Source: Bosea sp. 29B (lineage in GTDB: Bacteria > Pseudomonadota > Alphaproteobacteria > Rhizobiales > Beijerinckiaceae). From it: a stretch of 64,000 nt of DNA. A program made the translations under genes and the position numbers. Position 1 is the first letter of the stretch; each line of letters starts with the position of its first letter. The stretch spans positions 1,959,947-2,023,946 of the forward strand of contig NZ_LR733817.1 of assembly GCF_902506165.1 (NCBI RefSeq). The letters are read 5' to 3'. Below the pieces are notes generated by a model. That model ran no database searches. It saw only the letters and a program-made list of their open reading frames with translations, and had not been told where the DNA came from. Shown here in pieces: positions 52,370-60,996 of this stretch.

Positions 52370-55300
52370 TCAGGCGTCGAGAACGAGGTCGCTGAGCGGC
52401 ACCGCGCAGCAGGTCAGGCAATCGTCAGGCTCGCCGTCATAGGGCGAGAGATGGCTGGCCGTGCCGGAGACGACACGCAGGCGGCAGCTCTCGCATTGGC
52501 CGCTGCGGCAGCCGCTCGGCAGCGACAGTCCTGCCGCCTCAGCGGCGTCGAGCAGGCTGCCCGCCTGCGCAGACCAGTCGAAGGATCGCCCGCTGCGCTC
52601 CAAGACGATGCGGCGCGGCGCCAGATTTGAGGGTATCTCGATCTGCGAGACGAAGACCTCGCTGAAGACATCGAAGCCCGGCAGGCCAGTGTCGGCCAGC
52701 GCGGCCTTGGTATCGGTAACGAAGCCGTCGGGCCCGCAGAGATAGGCCAGCGGCCGGCGCGCGCCGTGCGCAAGGCCTAGCCTTGCGATATCCGGCCGGC
52801 CGGCATGGTCATAGTCGCGGCCAAGCTGGTCCTGCAGCCGCGGCCGGGTGAAGGCGCGGATCAGCCGCAGCTCCGGAATTCTGGCGGCGATCGTCTGCAG
52901 CCAATCGCCGAAGGGCTGCTCGGCGCCGTTGCGGCAGATGTAGACGAGCTCGAGGGAAGGCGGGCGCTGCTCCGGCGCGGTCCGCGCCAACGCCGCGAGA
53001 TAGCCGACGAAGGGCGTGATGCCGACGCCGGCTGCGACCAGGATCACCGGGCGATTGCCGGTCAAGGGCGGGGTGAATATCCCCGCTGGCGGCTTCAAGG
53101 TGACGATGCTGCCCAGTTCCAGCTCGTGCAGGCGCGTCGACATCCGGCCGGGCGGCAGGCCTTCGCCGCCGGCCGCGATCCGGCGCACCGCGATCTCGTA
53201 TTCGGCCGGGTTCTCGGTCGGGCCGGTCAGCGAATAGCTGCGCGACAATCCCGTTCCGGGCTCGGTGATCTCAACATGCTGGCCGGGCAGGAAGCCGGGC
53301 AGCGATCCGCCATCAACGGGCGCGAGGCCGAAGGCGAGGACATCCTCGGCCTCGCGCCGGCGCGAGCTCACGCGAAAGGCGCGCTCGCCCGTCCACCAGC
53401 CACGCGAAGCGACCTCGTCGCGGACGACCTCGCAAGCCACCGCCCGCAGCGGCACCGAGCCGCTGATCGGGTCGCGGTCGCGGTCGGAGAGGATCGCGTT
53501 GATGTTGCGCGTCGCCGCGCCCGTCACCGATCCCCCCGGACGCCCGAGCGGCGTGCAGGCCTCCCACCAGCCGAACTCGGCGATCACGGTCCCGGCCGGC
53601 TGCGTCGGCTCCAGCTTCGCCCGCAATTTCGCCTCACCGTCGCGCGTGCGCACGATCACCCAGTCGCCGGCGACGATGCCGCGCGCCTGTGCATCCGCCA
53701 GGCTGAGTTCGACCGAGGGGTCAGGCGCCTTGCGCCTGAGCGAGGCGACATGGCGGTGCGAGGAGTGGACGAACCAGCCGGACTTCGCTGTCGAAAGCAG
53801 CAGCGGCAAGTCGGCCGGGCGCCCGGCCGCGCTCGCAGGCTCGACATGGCACGGGAGCGCCGGGTGGCCAAGCGCCAGCAATTGCTCGGAATAGATCTCG
53901 ACCCGGCGGCTCGCGGTCGGGAAGCCGGCGACGCCGCCTTCCTTGCGTACCGCAGCGTATTTGCGTTCCGGATTGGGCTGCGGCACGCGGATGCCGCCCG
54001 GCGCTTCCCGCAATTGCGCGACACTGAGCCCCAGCGGTTCGAGCTGGTGGTTCCAGCCGGCCTCGATCGAACCGCCGAAGAAGGCCTCGGCATGGCCGAG
54101 CCGGCAGGCGAGTTCGAAGGCGATGTCGTAATCGGCCCGGACATCGCCGCGCGGCGGCACTATGGCCTGGCGCAGCTGGATGTGCTCGACCGCTTCCTGC
54201 GTGATCTCGAAGCCGAGCCGTAGCGCCTCGCGCTCCCAGGGCATGCTCGCCGGCAGGACGATGTCGGCCTGCTCGGCGGTCGGGTTCATGAACATGTCGA
54301 CATGGACATGGAAGTCGAGCGCCTGCAGCGCCGCGCGGTTGCGCCCGGAATCCCCCTGCGACACCACGAAATTGGTGCCGAAGCTCATCAGTCCGCGGAC
54401 GCGATAGGGTTCGCCCTCGAGCACGGAACGGCAGAAATCGCGGGCGGTGATCCAGCCCTTGGCCGGCGGGCCCAATGGCAGCTCGGCGAGGCCGAGCGCC
54501 TTGCGGCGCTGGGCTTCCGGCAGCAGGGCATAGTCATTCACGGCGCGGAAGGGCGGCGCGCTCGTCCAGACATTGCCACCGATGCGGTCGCTCGCGCCGG
54601 TCAGCGCGTAGAGCGTGCCGATGGCGCGCTCGATCATCGTCGCGTTGGAATGCTGGCCGACGCCGGTCCAGGAGTGATAGGCGAGCCGCGGCGAGCCCTC
54701 GAACAGGCCATAGAAGCGGGCGAGGTCATCGATCGCGAGCCCGGTGATCCCAGCGACATGCTCAGGCGCGAAGGCGGCAGCTTCGCGCGCCAAGAGCCGC
54801 ATCACGGTAGCGCAGGCGATCGTTCGGCCATCCGCGCCCTGCAACGTCGCCTCGCCGTCGAGGACGATGTCCTGCGGCCGCGCCAGCGCTTCTGATGTGT
54901 CATAGGCCGCAGCCGAACCATCCGGGCGCAGCAACACGAAAGCGTCAGTCGCGCCGTCCAGCCAGAGGTCGCGCGACCGGAGCAGGCGCCCGGTGGCAAG
55001 ATCGACCAGCATCGGCGCATTCGTCCATTGCCGGACGAAGGCATCGTCATAGCTGCGCTTCGCCAGGAGATGGCGGATCGCGCCCATGGCGAGCGCTCCG
55101 TCGGCGCCCGGGCGGATGCCGAGCCAGAGATCGGCGCTCTCACCGGCGCCGCCACGCTTGGGATCGACCACCGCGACGGTCGCACCGCGCTTGCGGGCCT
55201 CGGCTATGCGGGTCGCCTGCGCCAGCCAGGTCCGCGTCGGGTTGTGCCCCCAGAGCACGATGGCGTCGGCATTGTCGTAATCGGCGGCGCCGATGCCGCG

Positions 55301-55780
55301 GCCATAGGTCAGGGCCTGGGCGAAATCCTTGTGCCAGCCGCAGATCTCGACGGCATAGATCAGATTGGGACTGCCGAAACAGCGGATGAAGCGCTCAACC
55401 CATTCGAAACTGTCCACCATCGGCGTGCCGCTCGGCGTCGTCACCGCGAAGGCGACAGTCTCAGCCCCGGTTTCGCGTCGGATGGTGCCGAGCCGCTCGG
55501 CGATCGTATCGAGCGCTTCCGGCCAGTCGATCTCGACCCAGTCCGGCGTTTCGGCGCCGCGCGGCGTCGTGCGCTTCAGCGGCTTGGTCAGCCGCAATGG
55601 GCTGTCGACCAATTCGGGCGCTGCCCGGCCCTTGGCGCAGAGCGCAGCCCCCGTCGGATGGGCCGGATTGGGCGCGACGGCCACCAGACGCCCGTCCACC
55701 ACATGATTCAGTGAGCCGCAGCGGGAGCGACACAGGGTGCAATAACCCTCTTTGATTTCGGCATTCCGCACATCGGACAT
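52370..55780 (-). CDS. Molybdopterin oxidoreductase fused to FAD/NAD(P) reductase and 2Fe-2S ferredoxin domains
   Basis: 1,136 residues. The N-terminus carries a 4Fe-4S motif Cys14-x2-Cys17-x3-Cys21-x26-Cys48. The DMSO-reductase-family core spans about 55-790, with a likely molybdenum-ligand Cys147 in AVEICGWHKDF, and a molydop-binding domain (SLADAQARGIVAGDWVIVRT). Residues about 800-1040 are an FNR-like module: FAD motif SRSYSLTG, nucleotide-binding GVGITPFVGYLAAL and CGPDGFV. The C-terminus is a plant-type 2Fe-2S domain with Cys1091-x4-Cys1096-x2-Cys1099 and Cys1124. The enzyme thus carries its own path between NAD(P)H and the molybdenum centre. No Tat signal, so cytoplasmic. Substrate unknown; first gene of an operon with AtoE-like and TIM-barrel genes. 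Confidence 0.88.
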   Translation of the reverse strand: MSDVRNAEIKEGYCTLCRSRCGSLNHVVDGRLVAVAPNPAHPTGAALCAKGRAAPELVDSPLRLTKPLKRTTPRGAETPDWVEIDWPEALDTIAERLGTIRRETGAETVAFAVTTPSGTPMVDSFEWVERFIRCFGSPNLIYAVEICGWHKDFAQALTYGRGIGAADYDNADAIVLWGHNPTRTWLAQATRIAEARKRGATVAVVDPKRGGAGESADLWLGIRPGADGALAMGAIRHLLAKRSYDDAFVRQWTNAPMLVDLATGRLLRSRDLWLDGATDAFVLLRPDGSAAAYDTSEALARPQDIVLDGEATLQGADGRTIACATVMRLLAREAAAFAPEHVAGITGLAIDDLARFYGLFEGSPRLAYHSWTGVGQHSNATMIERAIGTLYALTGASDRIGGNVWTSAPPFRAVNDYALLPEAQRRKALGLAELPLGPPAKGWITARDFCRSVLEGEPYRVRGLMSFGTNFVVSQGDSGRNRAALQALDFHVHVDMFMNPTAEQADIVLPASMPWEREALRLGFEITQEAVEHIQLRQAIVPPRGDVRADYDIAFELACRLGHAEAFFGGSIEAGWNHQLEPLGLSVAQLREAPGGIRVPQPNPERKYAAVRKEGGVAGFPTASRRVEIYSEQLLALGHPALPCHVEPASAAGRPADLPLLLSTAKSGWFVHSSHRHVASLRRKAPDPSVELSLADAQARGIVAGDWVIVRTRDGEAKLRAKLEPTQPAGTVIAEFGWWEACTPLGRPGGSVTGAATRNINAILSDRDRDPISGSVPLRAVACEVVRDEVASRGWWTGERAFRVSSRRREAEDVLAFGLAPVDGGSLPGFLPGQHVEITEPGTGLSRSYSLTGPTENPAEYEIAVRRIAAGGEGLPPGRMSTRLHELELGSIVTLKPPAGIFTPPLTGNRPVILVAAGVGITPFVGYLAALARTAPEQRPPSLELVYICRNGAEQPFGDWLQTIAARIPELRLIRAFTRPRLQDQLGRDYDHAGRPDIARLGLAHGARRPLAYLCGPDGFVTDTKAALADTGLPGFDVFSEVFVSQIEIPSNLAPRRIVLERSGRSFDWSAQAGSLLDAAEAAGLSLPSGCRSGQCESCRLRVVSGTASHLSPYDGEPDDCLTCCAVPLSDLVLDA

Positions 55781-55783
55781 AAG

Positions 55784-55809
55784 GTAGTGTATTACGCGTG
55801 ACGCGCTAC
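55784..55809. promoter_or_regulatory. Imperfect dyad in molybdoenzyme/GntR divergent region
   Basis: A 26-bp imperfect palindrome begins GTAGTG and ends GCTAC around a central ACGCGT. It lies directly upstream of the fused oxidoreductase start and about 80 bp upstream of the preferred GntR start. It is a candidate GntR operator. Confidence 0.35.
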
Positions 55810-55890
55810 TTCAAGTCAGAGATGCGACTCGCCATATCCGGGTTGAACGTGGCAGAGAGCACCAACTATTCGGCGCAAGGTAGGAAACGG

Positions 55891-56559
55891 ATGCTGCTGG
55901 TCTCGGGAGACGCCAATCTGCGTGAACAGGTCGTCGATCAGCTGCGGATCGCGATCGTCTCCGGCGAGATGCCGCCCGGCACGGTCTGCTCGGTACCGTC
56001 TTTGGCGCGCACGCTCGGTATCTCGACGACGCCGATCCGCGAGGCCCTGCTCCAGCTCACCTCGGACGGGCTGCTCCAGCCGATGCGCAATCGCGGCTTC
56101 CGGGTCGTCGATCCCTCGCTCGACGAGCTGCGCGGCATCTTCGAGGTCCGCATGCAGCTCGAGGCATCCGCCTTCCGCAAACTGGTCAGGATGGGGGCCG
56201 ACGATCTCTCGGAACTTCAGGCGCAGGCCGACGCCATCGCCCAATCGGTCGAAACCGGAGACGTGCCGCGCTATCTCGCGGCCGACCGGGCTTTTCATGC
56301 AGAGCTGCTGGCGCTCGCCGGTAACGAAGTGCTGGCCGACATCGTGCTGCGCCTACGCGACCGGATGCGGCTCTACGGGATCCGCTCGGCCCACGGCCTG
56401 GAGCGGCAGAGAGCCTCCGTGCCGGAGCATTACCGCATCATCGAGGTCATTCGGCAGGGGCTGGAGGACGAGGCCGAGGCGCTGATGACCAGCCATGTCA
56501 TGGCCTGGGAACCGATCTTTACCGAGGCGATCGCCCAGAGAAACGCCGAATCCGCCTAG
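55891..56559 (+). CDS. GntR family transcriptional regulator (FCD domain)
   Basis: 222 residues from the ATG at 55891; earlier in-frame starts (GTG 55798, ATG 55822) fall in or near the dyad and lack ribosome sites. The GntR winged HTH reads LREQVVDQLRIAIVSGEM, then SLARTLGISTTPIREALLQL and GLLQPMRNRGFRV. An all-helical FCD ligand domain follows, with metal-binding-type residues in DRAFHAELLALAGN and the histidines of VPEHYRIIEVI and TSHVMAWEP. FCD regulators usually respond to carboxylic acids, which suits the AtoE-like carrier in the divergent operon. Confidence 0.9.
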   Translation: MLLVSGDANLREQVVDQLRIAIVSGEMPPGTVCSVPSLARTLGISTTPIREALLQLTSDGLLQPMRNRGFRVVDPSLDELRGIFEVRMQLEASAFRKLVRMGADDLSELQAQADAIAQSVETGDVPRYLAADRAFHAELLALAGNEVLADIVLRLRDRMRLYGIRSAHGLERQRASVPEHYRIIEVIRQGLEDEAEALMTSHVMAWEPIFTEAIAQRNAESA

Positions 56560-56610
56560 AGGTCGCTTTCGCCTGTCAGTGCCGTTTCTCCTTGAGGCTA
56601 GGCTGTCCTG

Positions 56611-56832
56611 ATGAGTTGCGGCAGAACCGCCGGTTCCCATCTCTGCAGGACCTTGCCCGAGGAGATCACGCTCCTCGATGGCACCGGTATCGGCCTTCTG
56701 GAGTTGGCGGTGACCGTGGACATCGTCCAGTCCGCAGCGGCGAAGGGCGTTGCGACCGAGGCTGAGTTCTGAGCAGCCGCGGCGAAGCTGCTCGACCTCC
56801 GCGAGCTGCAACAGGAATTCTTGAGGCTATAG
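56611..56832 (+). pseudogene. Short ORF interrupted by an in-frame TGA
   Basis: A frame from the ATG at 56611 runs 53 codons, meets TGA at 56770, and continues for 19 codons to TAG at 56830. The downstream part (AAAAKLLDLRELQQEFLRL) reads as an ordinary amphipathic helix and continues the composition of the first part. I do not recognise the family. No selenocysteine hairpin is evident, so a nonsense mutation in a small gene is the simpler reading. Apart from this, the 436 bp between the GntR and XRE genes (56560-56995) shows nothing else. Confidence 0.4.
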
Positions 56833-56995
56833 AGGTCAGGTCGCTTTAGGCCGCATTTCGGCTCGTGCTTCTGCGAGTGCCATTGGCCGTGGCTTGCTTC
56901 ATCAAGCACATCAGTCAAATTTGATTGGCGCGCGAACATGCCATAGAGGCAGGTCAGCCAGCTGCAGACCGTGTGATCGGATGCGGATGTTCATT

Positions 56996-57403
56996 ATGAA
57001 TGACGACCGGCCCGGCCTTCTAGACCAAGCCAACGGAATGGCCCTCAGGAGGGCACGTAAGGAACGCGGCCTGACCCAAACCGCAGTAGGAAAGATACTG
57101 GACGTAAGCCAGCAACGCGTCAGCAAGTATGAGCGAGGCTCAGGTCACATCAACTTCAGGAAGCTGGAGATTCTGGCACCCGCATTAGGTGTTGATGTAA
57201 TATTCTTTCTCCGGCACCTCATCCTGACGATCTCCTCAAGCGGTGCCTCTGACACTCCGCAAGCTAAATATTCTGCTGGGACTGTTATTGCCACCTGGCG
57301 GGAGTTGAAGGCCGAGTTCGAGATGCTGACGACGGCCGCCGGGCGCGAGGCCAGCATAACCGCGGTCAAAAGGATCAGGAAACAGGAAGCCGAGCTGGCT
57401 TGA
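56996..57403 (+). CDS. XRE family helix-turn-helix protein
   Basis: 135 residues from the ATG at 56996; in-frame ATGs at 56981 and 56987 are possible. The HTH is clear: MALRRARKERGLTQTAVGKI, then VSQQRVSKYERGSGHINFRK and LEILAPALGVDVIFFL. The C-terminal 60 residues are unassigned. The DNA is visibly less GC-rich than its neighbours and the gene lies beside a tRNA gene, both of which hint at recent acquisition. The target is unknown. Confidence 0.75.
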   Translation: MNDDRPGLLDQANGMALRRARKERGLTQTAVGKILDVSQQRVSKYERGSGHINFRKLEILAPALGVDVIFFLRHLILTISSSGASDTPQAKYSAGTVIATWRELKAEFEMLTTAAGREASITAVKRIRKQEAELA

Positions 57404-57436
57404 ATGTCTGAGAACCAGCCATTACGCAAAGAATAC

Positions 57437-57471
57437 AAAAAACCCCGCCGCGGTTTGCGACGGGGTTTTTG
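57437..57471 (-). terminator. Rho-independent terminator of tRNA-fMet
   Basis: Read on the minus strand, a CCCCGTCG/CGGCGGGG stem with a 7-nt loop is followed by TTTTTT, about 20 nt after the tRNA 3' end. On the plus strand it has a T run too and could also end the XRE transcript. Confidence 0.85.
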
Positions 57472-57489
57472 GTATTTGTTTTGGTATAT

Positions 57490-57566
<77 letters not shown>

Positions 57567-57637
57567 GGCGAAGCCCAACGTTCCCGTGAAGCGCAGTAGA
57601 GCGGCCCCGCCAGCGGCGGCGCCGTCTCGATGGCCGC

Positions 57638-57667
57638 TTTATAGGGGGACCCAACTCAGACTGTCAA
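57638..57667 (-). promoter_or_regulatory. Sigma-70-type promoter of tRNA-fMet
   Basis: On the minus strand, a perfect TTGACA (57667-57662) is followed after 18 bp by TATAAA (57643-57638), about 72 bp upstream of the tRNA 5' end. The strength fits a stable RNA gene. Confidence 0.8.
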
Positions 57668-57978
57668 CACGCTTCTTGAAAGTTTTTCGACAGCGGCTCA
57701 TTTTTTTATCCGGCTCGCGATTTCCGCGGGTTTTACCCCTGTTCGGCGCAGGTCTGGCCGCCCTGGCTGGGCCGGCTGAGAGGCCTCGCCTGCAAACAGC
57801 CGCAATTTTTCCTCACAGCCACGAGGCCAACGCCGGGACGGTCTGCGGGGCGAACCCCGAGATTGATTCCCATGCGGGACGCGGGCATGGTCTCTGCTCT
57901 ATATAAGACGGGGATCGAGCCCGTCCGTGGCATCGACTCAGCGCCCTCGGGCGTTTCAATGGATTCGCCAGACGCCCG
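57668..57978. other. Intergenic region upstream of M23 peptidase gene
   Basis: Between the tRNA promoter and the M23 start I see one AT-rich patch around 57676-57715 and no gene, RNA or convincing promoter pair for the plus strand. Confidence 0.45.
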
Positions 57979-60015
57979 ATGAACGCCCCTCCGGATCTCA
58001 GAGCGCCGCATGAGCCGCTGACGCCGGAAGCGACGGCGCTGCTCGTCGACCTCGGGATCGAACCGCCGATCACTCCGGCCGGGACGACGCCCGCCGGCAT
58101 GGACCGCCGCGGCGTCTCGCTGCGCTGGCTCGCCGCCTGCCTGCTCGTCGGCTCCTGCGGTGCGGCCCTGCTCGGCGGCGCCATCCTGGTCGCGGTGCGC
58201 GGCGACACCAGCTTCGCCGAGCGCCCCGAGCCGGTCACCCCGCATCAGACCACGTCGGCCGGCGGCGGCGCCCGTAAGGGTGACAAGCTCGTCGCGGAAC
58301 AACCGATCGCCTCGGCGCGGCATAGCGTGCGCGCGCCGATGTCCCAGCGCATCGGCGATCGCGAGGTCATCCGGGTGCGCCCCTTCGTGCGTCTGTCGAC
58401 CAATCTGTCGCTGACCAGCGGCGTCTATGCCGCCAACATCCCGCCCTTCAATCCGCTGCGGCTCTTCGCCGAGGGCGCTCCCAGCGGTGAACGCTATGCC
58501 GAACCGGTCACCGAGATGCCGGATGCGGACGTCTCGATCACCAAGCGCGATCTCGCCGACATGCCGATCACGCCCGGCAAGGCCAATCTGACGGACGCCG
58601 ATGTCGTCAACCAAATGGAAGAAGAACGCGCCAACCTGGCCGCTGCCGACCGCCGCGCCGCCCTGCCGATCCCGCCTCAGCTGATGCTGAGCCGCACGCT
58701 GGCTCAGGGCAACCAGACCGCAGGCGCCGCCGGCAGCCTGTTGTCCTATGCCCCCGCCACCGACACCTCCTTCTCAGGCATCGAGGTTCGCGTCGTCCCG
58801 GAGAACGTGACCAATGCGCCGAAGACTCCGATGGCGGCCACGCGCGAGCCACAGGTCGAGGAAAAGCTCCTGATCACCCGCCGTGGCGAGAATTTCGAAA
58901 CCGTGGTGCGCAATGCCGGCGCCAACCGCGACCAGATCGTCTCGATGATGAAGGCCTTTGACGGCCGCGTGAAGGTCGCCGCCCTGCCGGAGGGCCAGGT
59001 GCTGCAGGCGCTGTTCGCGCCCGGCCCGCGCCCCGGCGATCCCCGCCAGATCGTTCGCGTCGCCCTGCTCGACAATGGGCGTCCCTCCGCCGCCGTCGCG
59101 ATCAACGACAAGGGCCTGTTCGTCCCGGTCTCCCTGCCGCGGGCGGAAGTTGCCGGGCCGCAGCAGAAATCGCAGGTCGGCGCGCAGGACGACGAGGAGG
59201 AAGAGGAAGAGGAGGGCGGCACCGGCGCGCGTCTCTACGAGAGCCTCTACGAGACCGGGCTGCGCCACGATCTGCCGCGTCCGCTGATCGACGAGCTCGT
59301 CCGGATCTTCTCCTATGATCTCGATTTCCAGCAGCGGGTGCGCGGCGGCGACAATCTCGAAGTCATCTTCACCGACGACGACGACGGCGAGCGCGCCGAG
59401 ATCCTTTCGGCGAGCCTCACCGTCAATGGTGAGACGCGGCAGGTCTTCCGCTATCAGGCGCCCGAGGATGGGCTGATCGACTATTTCGACAGCGATGGCC
59501 GCTCGCTGAAGAAGTTCCTGCTGCGCAAGCCGATCAGCGACGGCGAGATGCGCTCGGGCTTCGGCATGCGCTACCATCCGATCATGCGCTATTCGAAGAT
59601 GCATACCGGCATCGACTGGGCCAACAAGATCGGCACGCCGATCCTGGCCGCCGGCAACGGCACGATCATCAAGGCCGAATGGGATTCCGGCTATGGCCGG
59701 CGCATCGAGATCCAGCACGCCAACGGCTACGTCACCGCCTACTCGCACCAATCGGCCTTCGCCAAGGGCATCGCGCCGGGCGTCAAGGTCCGCCAGGGCC
59801 AGGTGATCGGCTTCCTCGGCAATACCGGCCTCTCGACCGGGCCGCATCTGCACTATGAGGTCCTGGTCAACGGCAACTTCGTCAACCCGATGAAGATCAA
59901 GGTGCCGCGCGGCCGCGAGCTCGACGGCAAGGCACTGGTCGAGTTCAAGCGCCAGCGCGACGAAGTGCTGGGCCTGATCGAAAAGGCCGGAGGCCAGACC
60001 GCGCAACTGCGCTGA
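57979..60015 (+). CDS. M23 family metallopeptidase (LytM-type), membrane-anchored
   Basis: 678 residues. A single N-terminal membrane helix (LRWLAACLLVGSCGAALLGG, near 48-70) anchors a long periplasmic region. An acidic low-complexity run lies near residue 405. The C-terminal LytM domain has the zinc motifs HTGIDWAN (HxxxD) and GPHLHYEVLVNG (HxH), so it looks active. These enzymes cut peptidoglycan cross-bridges during growth or division; some regulate amidases instead. Both metal motifs being intact favours catalysis. No Shine-Dalgarno is obvious. Confidence 0.92.
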   Translation: MNAPPDLRAPHEPLTPEATALLVDLGIEPPITPAGTTPAGMDRRGVSLRWLAACLLVGSCGAALLGGAILVAVRGDTSFAERPEPVTPHQTTSAGGGARKGDKLVAEQPIASARHSVRAPMSQRIGDREVIRVRPFVRLSTNLSLTSGVYAANIPPFNPLRLFAEGAPSGERYAEPVTEMPDADVSITKRDLADMPITPGKANLTDADVVNQMEEERANLAAADRRAALPIPPQLMLSRTLAQGNQTAGAAGSLLSYAPATDTSFSGIEVRVVPENVTNAPKTPMAATREPQVEEKLLITRRGENFETVVRNAGANRDQIVSMMKAFDGRVKVAALPEGQVLQALFAPGPRPGDPRQIVRVALLDNGRPSAAVAINDKGLFVPVSLPRAEVAGPQQKSQVGAQDDEEEEEEEGGTGARLYESLYETGLRHDLPRPLIDELVRIFSYDLDFQQRVRGGDNLEVIFTDDDDGERAEILSASLTVNGETRQVFRYQAPEDGLIDYFDSDGRSLKKFLLRKPISDGEMRSGFGMRYHPIMRYSKMHTGIDWANKIGTPILAAGNGTIIKAEWDSGYGRRIEIQHANGYVTAYSHQSAFAKGIAPGVKVRQGQVIGFLGNTGLSTGPHLHYEVLVNGNFVNPMKIKVPRGRELDGKALVEFKRQRDEVLGLIEKAGGQTAQLR

Positions 60016-60042
60016 ACCTCGTTCCCCTGCCCGGCGGGCCTG

Positions 60043-60960
60043 ATGCTATCGTCCTTCTTCATCGTCCTTCCCGTCTTCGGCCTGATCGCGATCGGCTATG
60101 GCGCGCGCTGGCTGAAGCTTCTGCGAGAGACGACCGGCGAGGGCCTCTCGGACTTCGTCTTCGTCCTCGCCATCCCCTGTCTGCTGTTCAAGACGCTGGC
60201 GACGGCCACGATCCCGCTGGACCAGCCCTGGGGCTACTGGATCTCCTATTTCACCGGCCTCGCCGTCGTCTGGGTGATCGCCCAGCTCGTGGCACGGCAT
60301 CTGTTCGCCCGCAAAGGTCCCGAGCTCGTCGTCTCCGGCTTCGCCGCAGCGCAGTCGAACACCGTCTTCGTCGGCATCCCGATGATCCTGAAAGCCTATG
60401 GCGAGGCTGGCGCGGTACCGCTCAGCCTGCTGCTTGCCGTGCATCTGCCGGTGACGATGACGGCTGCGACACTTCTCGTCGAAGGCAAGGGGACTTCGCC
60501 GCTCCTGCTGCTCAGGCGTCTGTTCACCCACCCGATCGTCGTCGGCATTCTCCTCGGCAGCGCCGTACGCCCCTTCGTGGGCATGCTTCCGGCGCCGTTC
60601 TGGTCGATCGTCGACCTTATCGCCGGCGCCGCCGTCCCCTGCGCCCTGGTCAGCCTCGGCATCGCGCTGCGGCGCTACGGCCTGGCCTCCGGCATCGGCC
60701 TGCCCGCGATCCTGAGCTTCCTCAAGCTCATCCTGCACCCGCTGATCGTCTTCCTGCTGGCGACGAAGGTCTTCGCCATGCCGGTGGCCTGGGCCGGCGT
60801 CGCCGTGCTCTTCGCCGCCTGCCCCTGTGGCATCAACGCCTATCTCTTCGCCGAACGCTACAAGCAGGGCGTCGCCGACGCCTCGAGCGCGATCGCACTC
60901 TCGACCGGCCTATCGCTCTTCACCACGATCGGTTGGCTGACTTTTCTGGGCGTCGGCTGA
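60043..60960 (+). CDS. AEC family transporter
   Basis: 305 residues with about ten membrane helices. The family pattern is clear: FIVLPVFGLIAIGYGARWLK at the start, SGFAAAQSNTVFVGIPMILK in the first half and VLFAACPCGINAYLFAERYK in the second. The auxin efflux carrier family in bacteria moves dicarboxylates such as malonate or malate, or other small acids. Its substrate here is unknown. It starts 27 bp after the M23 gene and may be co-transcribed. Confidence 0.9.
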   Translation: MLSSFFIVLPVFGLIAIGYGARWLKLLRETTGEGLSDFVFVLAIPCLLFKTLATATIPLDQPWGYWISYFTGLAVVWVIAQLVARHLFARKGPELVVSGFAAAQSNTVFVGIPMILKAYGEAGAVPLSLLLAVHLPVTMTAATLLVEGKGTSPLLLLRRLFTHPIVVGILLGSAVRPFVGMLPAPFWSIVDLIAGAAVPCALVSLGIALRRYGLASGIGLPAILSFLKLILHPLIVFLLATKVFAMPVAWAGVAVLFAACPCGINAYLFAERYKQGVADASSAIALSTGLSLFTTIGWLTFLGVG

Positions 60961-60996
60961 GCGTCTCGCCGGAGCAGCAGCCCGCCGGGCAGCGAT

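Noticed and set aside
50925..52442. 505-codon open frame antisense to the AtoE-type carrier
   Set aside because: It mirrors the membrane protein on the other strand, is highly charged and low in hydrophobic residues, and has no ribosome site.
52805..54223. 472-codon open frame antisense to the fused molybdoenzyme
   Set aside because: The sense strand holds motif-complete FAD, NAD and molybdopterin domains, and the antisense frame shows none.
56770..56772. In-frame TGA as a selenocysteine codon
   Set aside because: No selenocysteine-insertion hairpin is evident just after it, no redox motif surrounds it and the protein is not a known selenoprotein. A nonsense mutation is simpler.
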